The notes under the pieces are model-generated. The model did not search any database. It was not told where the DNA came from and saw nothing but the letters and a program-made list of their open reading frames with translations. Source: Thermogemmatispora sp042408735 (GTDB lineage: Bacteria > Chloroflexota > Ktedonobacteria > Ktedonobacterales > Ktedonobacteraceae). Taken from it: a stretch of DNA of 64,000 bases. The DNA is taken from the NCBI RefSeq assembly GCF_042408735.1, contig NZ_JBHOQV010000093.1, positions 37,699 through 101,698 on the forward strand. Direction: 5' to 3'. Below are positions 60,423 to 64,000 of this stretch, in pieces. Both the position numbers and the translations under genes were made by a program. How positions within the stretch are numbered: the stretch's first letter is position 1; each line of letters starts with the position of its first letter.

Positions 60423-63400
60423 CTAAGGAATGACGATATCCTGCAAGACCACCGGTTGATGGCGGGTATAGTCCAGCTCGTCAGCTTGCTGCACGCCAGG
60501 CGGCGTCAGGACATCCATCACCTTCGGTACGCTATTCGGGTCAACGCTGCAGTGCGGGTCGCTGCTGGCCGTCTGACAGACGCCAAAGGTGTAGGGGCCA
60601 GGTGTGCTTGTAAAGGCCCGCGCCTGATCCGGCTGGAAACCATCCTGGCCGGTCAGGGTGACCGTAAAGCCCCAGCCTGGTCCGGGCTGGCCCAGGCTGG
60701 CCTTGGGGACGCTGAAGGTGATGAAGCGCGAGATGCTGTTAGCGCTGATGTTGACGCTTCCCAGGGTCGTTCCGTGGGCATCGATGTAGCGCTGGCCGAA
60801 GCCCTGGACCTCGATCAGCCGACTCCAGGCCGCCGGGGCGGCAATGGTATAGTTGCGCTGCGGGAAGGAGGGAGCCGTCGAGGTGTCGCCGGGGAGAGCG
60901 TTGGGATCATGCACGTAGACATCGATGAGCTGGGCCCCGAGGGGACTGCCAAAGGTCGGGGTCAGATCAGCTACTTTGAGCTTGAAAACGATGCTGTCGC
61001 CACTGTCGATGACGCGCAGTTCCAGGATATCAAAGGCGCCGGTATGGAAGTCGGCAGCCGTCGGATAGGCGTAGTTGCCAGGTCCATGATCATCGCCAGC
61101 GGGATCGCTGACGTCGAGCAGGACTGTGCCAGGCGTGTAATCCCAGACGATGGTGCGTGTGGCGTGAGCGGTGGCTCCCTGGGGACTCACAGCGACAACC
61201 GTGATGACGGTGCTCCCTCCGCTGATGGGCAACTGGAGACTGAAGGAGCCGTCCGCCGCGGCGATGGTGCTCACCAGGGTCGTCTGATCGTTGCTATCGG
61301 TGTTGGTGCCAGCTACATAGATCCTGTTACCTGGGGCCGAGCTGCCGCGCACCGTCACCGATGAGCCATCGACCGCCGACAGGTCACCAGGGGTGGCGAT
61401 GCTGAGTGTGGTCTGGCTGGGATGGTGGAGCACGTAGCGAGCGTAGGTTGCCGTGGGCCGCTCGAGCAGGGTGTGGGACCCCAGGTCGAGGAAGAGGCGC
61501 ACAAAGGCCCCCTCGGCCCAGGTGAGTGGGGAGGCCGAACCAGCGGGATGGCCGTTCTGAAAACCGATCGAGGCTATGGTTGGATCGCTGCCATAGGGCG
61601 AGGCAGCCAGATCGGGCAGCTCCCAGTCTTGTTCCGGGATAAGGCCCACGCCCGAGGCAAAGCGCTGCATGGTCGCGAGCAGCTCGCCCGCGGTCGCCAG
61701 GTCCCCATTGGCCAGGGCATACTCGCCGCGCTCCTCATCCAGGACCGGCCAGACGTGTCCTGTGCCGACCCCCGAAGGCGCCCAGGGATGGCCATCGCTG
61801 GCCGCGTCGCCATAGCCGTCCCCGTTATAGCGATGCCAGCCCGGGCCGCTGCTCGTCTGACTTTTGATGGTGGCATCGACTACCGGCAGCGACTCGGCGA
61901 TCACTGGGTCGTTGGCTGGCTTCAGCCCCAGGCGCACCAGCTCCAGAAAGCCAGCGTCGATGACGCTGCGCTGGTCGAGGGTCGGGCCGCCGTTGCCCAG
62001 ATTATAGCTGATGGCCGCATTGGGATCGCCCGTCTTCGAGAGGCGAATGTAGTACGGATGATTGGCCAGCGGCCCATTGGTGGTCACGGTCCAGCTTTCC
62101 AGGGAGCGCTGCCAGTCGTCAGCCACCCCCAGCCAGAGCCAGGCGTTGGCTTCATCGCCGTTGGCGCGCGCGATCTGGGCTGCGGCCACCAGACCGGCGA
62201 TCTCGGCGGCCAGCGTCGAGGGCGAGTAGCCACTCTGCTCCTCCCAGCGCTCCACACCGTAGGCCGGACCATGACTCATAATGAAGTAAGCTGCCGGCTT
62301 GATGTGATGCTGATAGAGATCGGCAGCCGTCATCTGGAGCTGATAGGCCATCAAGATAGGATAGCTGGTCTCGTCGAGCTGAGTGCCAAAAGAATCGGGA
62401 GCAAGCTGACCGTTGAGAAGGCTGTTGCGCGGCATGGAGCCGTCGGGACGCTGCTGACGGTAAAACAGGAAGTTTACCGCCGCGCGCGCCGTCTGCAGGT
62501 CGCCGTCCAATAGCAGGCCAGTCCAGGCCTCGTAAAGATCGCGGGCGAAGACCTCGCGATAGGAGCCGAAGAAGAGGTTATTGGGATCGCCCGCAGAAAC
62601 GGCCTGGCCCCAGGGAGAAGCCAGGCTGGCGACGATAGCCCCGGGGAACGTCTTGTCTTCCGAAGCCTTGATGATGTTGGCGCTCAGATAGTACTCACGC
62701 CGCAGCGCCTGCCACTCGCTCGGGTCAATGCCTGGCAGACGGGGGGCCGGGCGTAGGCTGGCATCGTAGCGCAGCCAACCAGCGGCATAGTCAGCCCGTA
62801 TGCGGGCAAAGGGAACAGACAGCGAGCCGCGGGCGGCTTGCAAGGCTTCTGCGCGCGTGGTGCCAAAACCCAGGGCGATCGTCAGCTCGGGACCGTGGCT
62901 CAGATCTAGCTGGCTGGTCTGGACTACGTTGCCGTTGTCGGCCTCATCATAGATCTGGGTCAGGGCGTGGGCCTGCTCAAGCTGTACCAGTCCATCGCTG
63001 GCCGCTCCCAGAAAGCCATTGCTGACCTGGAGGAAGGGGCGCGAAGCTGCCAGGGCCGCGTAGACAGGGACGGCATAGTCACGGTTGGCAGCGTTGCTGC
63101 GAGTGTTCGTGTCGAAGGCCAGCGGCAGCGGCTGCCCGGTCGAGGTGTCGGTCAGGGCGCTGTCAGCGCCGCCGTTGCCAGCACCGCCACCGCCGTTGCC
63201 GTTGATCGTGGGGTCGAAATAGAGGTAGAGACGATAGTCGCCAAGGCTGCCTACCAGAGGCGTAAAGCGCAGGTGCATGACGACGCTGTTGCGCGCCGGA
63301 TCGGTCAGATAATCGGTGACGATGCGATAGCGCCCACTGCGGGCCGTGGTAACAACACGACAATCCAGGACTGCCCCATCGAGCAGTTGCACACTATAGG

Positions 63401-63815
63401 TGGTATCGCGTGTCTGGAGATCGGTAAAGGTGCGTCCATCCGTCACGATATATTGCAGGGCTTTAACGTTGGTGTTGTCAATGGTGGGATAATAAACGTC
63501 GCTGAGCGCTCCGTCGGCCAGGGTAAACCAGACTTTCGAGGTGGTGTCGCGCGCGGTTCCTACACAGTCTTTACGCGCCAGGTCAAAATAGGCCAGGGAG
63601 CCTGGCCCATCGGCGGCTAGCCGGTAGGAGTGCTGGGCTGTAGCACTGGCAGGGCCACCAGAGAGTGTCAGCAACAATAGAGAGGAGAGTAAAGCAAGGA
63701 TCAGGCGCGTTGCAGCCGCCTGTCCCCGGCAGACGCCAGGCCCCACACGGGTGACCCGACCTCTTGCCTGCTGCGCGCTCCCCGCTCGCACTGGCGCGAA
63801 CTTATCGGCAATCAT
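60423..63815 (-). CDS. Secreted GH15 glucodextranase/glucoamylase with DOMON-like C-terminal domain
   Basis: Start at the ATG at 63815 with GGAGG 11 nt upstream (an in-frame GTG at 63827 overlaps that GGAGG). The 1130-residue protein has a signal peptide (LILALLSSLLLLTLSGGPA), an N-terminal beta-sandwich domain (ADGALSDVYYPTIDNTNVK) and a GH15 (alpha/alpha)6 barrel. Likely catalytic residues are Glu in ERWEEQSGYSPSTLA (acid) and Glu in VWPVLDEERGEYAL (base). A bacterial Ig-like domain (about 800-880) and a DOMON/glucodextranase-C-like domain (about 900-1110, starting DPAGDDHGPGNYAYP) follow. It releases glucose from the non-reducing end of starch or dextran outside the cell. Transcribed alone. 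Confidence 0.92.
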   Translation of the reverse strand: MIADKFAPVRAGSAQQARGRVTRVGPGVCRGQAAATRLILALLSSLLLLTLSGGPASATAQHSYRLAADGPGSLAYFDLARKDCVGTARDTTSKVWFTLADGALSDVYYPTIDNTNVKALQYIVTDGRTFTDLQTRDTTYSVQLLDGAVLDCRVVTTARSGRYRIVTDYLTDPARNSVVMHLRFTPLVGSLGDYRLYLYFDPTINGNGGGGAGNGGADSALTDTSTGQPLPLAFDTNTRSNAANRDYAVPVYAALAASRPFLQVSNGFLGAASDGLVQLEQAHALTQIYDEADNGNVVQTSQLDLSHGPELTIALGFGTTRAEALQAARGSLSVPFARIRADYAAGWLRYDASLRPAPRLPGIDPSEWQALRREYYLSANIIKASEDKTFPGAIVASLASPWGQAVSAGDPNNLFFGSYREVFARDLYEAWTGLLLDGDLQTARAAVNFLFYRQQRPDGSMPRNSLLNGQLAPDSFGTQLDETSYPILMAYQLQMTAADLYQHHIKPAAYFIMSHGPAYGVERWEEQSGYSPSTLAAEIAGLVAAAQIARANGDEANAWLWLGVADDWQRSLESWTVTTNGPLANHPYYIRLSKTGDPNAAISYNLGNGGPTLDQRSVIDAGFLELVRLGLKPANDPVIAESLPVVDATIKSQTSSGPGWHRYNGDGYGDAASDGHPWAPSGVGTGHVWPVLDEERGEYALANGDLATAGELLATMQRFASGVGLIPEQDWELPDLAASPYGSDPTIASIGFQNGHPAGSASPLTWAEGAFVRLFLDLGSHTLLERPTATYARYVLHHPSQTTLSIATPGDLSAVDGSSVTVRGSSAPGNRIYVAGTNTDSNDQTTLVSTIAAADGSFSLQLPISGGSTVITVVAVSPQGATAHATRTIVWDYTPGTVLLDVSDPAGDDHGPGNYAYPTAADFHTGAFDILELRVIDSGDSIVFKLKVADLTPTFGSPLGAQLIDVYVHDPNALPGDTSTAPSFPQRNYTIAAPAAWSRLIEVQGFGQRYIDAHGTTLGSVNISANSISRFITFSVPKASLGQPGPGWGFTVTLTGQDGFQPDQARAFTSTPGPYTFGVCQTASSDPHCSVDPNSVPKVMDVLTPPGVQQADELDYTRHQPVVLQDIVIP

Positions 63816-63966
63816 GGCAGCTTTCACCTCCGGCGATGAAGAGCCGCCCCCTCCAGGGGCTTGCCTCGCTCTCCGTCGTCTGCCCTTCTTTCTCTTGCTT
63901 CTCTTCCCTGCTCCTCACTGAGGCACCTCGCTCCTGGCAAAATAGGAGTGCAAGAATCATGCCTGC

Positions 63967-63983
63967 TTCTGTGCTACACAGAA
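63967..63983. promoter_or_regulatory. Inverted repeat upstream of the GH15 gene
   Basis: TTCTGTG-CTA-CACAGAA (63967-63983) is a perfect 7-bp inverted repeat about 150 nt upstream of the GH15 start, the only such site between 63828 and the window end. It could be a repressor site; no clear promoter hexamers are paired with it. Confidence 0.35.
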
Positions 63984-64000
63984 CACACAAAGGAACCTGG

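Noticed and set aside
1..64000. CRISPR arrays, tRNA genes and prophage genes.
   Set aside because: No regularly spaced repeats, cloverleaf sequences, integrase, terminase or capsid genes were seen on either strand.

Overview
The window is GC-rich, with tightly packed genes, purine-rich Shine-Dalgarno sites and no tRNA, rRNA, CRISPR array or intact insertion sequence that I can see. The gene set suggests a Ktedonobacteria-type member of the Chloroflexota, possibly Thermogemmatispora-like: a helix-turn-helix/NB-ARC/WD40 STAND regulator, an XRE-TPR regulator, a DUF5679 zinc-ribbon protein, DUF2079 and GerMN proteins, and many small-molecule catabolic operons. This placement is an inference from gene content.

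Region 1 (75-10953, minus strand) is one long operon of eleven genes read from a sigma70-type promoter at 10925-10953. It encodes a two-gene split PEP-synthase-like dikinase (phenylphosphate-synthase or rifampicin-phosphotransferase logic), a GntR/FCD regulator, two kynurenine-formamidase-type cyclases, a three-subunit xanthine-dehydrogenase-family molybdenum hydroxylase, a fumarylacetoacetate-hydrolase-family protein, an ABM-fold monooxygenase and a histidine phosphatase. It looks like a pathway that activates and oxidises a hydroxylated ring compound. Region 2 (11559-13366) is a divergent pair: a small helical protein and an XRE-TPR regulator. Region 3 (13629-20712, minus) matches the poorly understood E. 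coli yhf operon (Z-Y-U-T-php-S-X here), with a near-consensus promoter and a perfect operator-like inverted repeat.

Region 4 (21110-43156) is a catabolic island arranged around a large STAND regulator (34572-38345). Four copies of one bipartite promoter element with rigid spacing (28508-28577 minus, 28715-28783 plus, 34439-34509 minus, 38446-38517 plus) face four transcription units: SDR plus Liv-type ABC importer plus FAA hydrolase; a bicovalent FAD oxidase; extradiol dioxygenase plus flavin monooxygenase plus amidohydrolase; and epimerase plus ABM protein plus FAA hydrolase plus SMP-30 lactonase plus VOC protein. I read this as an undescribed regulon for uptake and ring cleavage of an aromatic or heteroaromatic compound.

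Region 5 (43388-51210) holds a DUF5679 zinc ribbon, an MFS exporter, a second GntR/FCD regulator, a DUF2079 membrane protein and a secreted beta-propeller protein. Region 6 (51326-56073, minus) is a riboflavin operon with unusual control. An ECF41-type promoter (TGTCACA, 16 bases, CGTC) is followed by an FMN riboswitch, then an ECF41-like sigma factor with a shortened C-terminal domain, then ribD-ribBA-ribH-ribE. Region 7 (56295-63983) holds a fold-type III PLP enzyme, a D-arabinono-lactone-oxidase-like flavoprotein, a GerMN protein and, convergent to them, a large secreted GH15 glucodextranase/glucoamylase.

All names rest on reading translated sequence and motifs; no database search was run.
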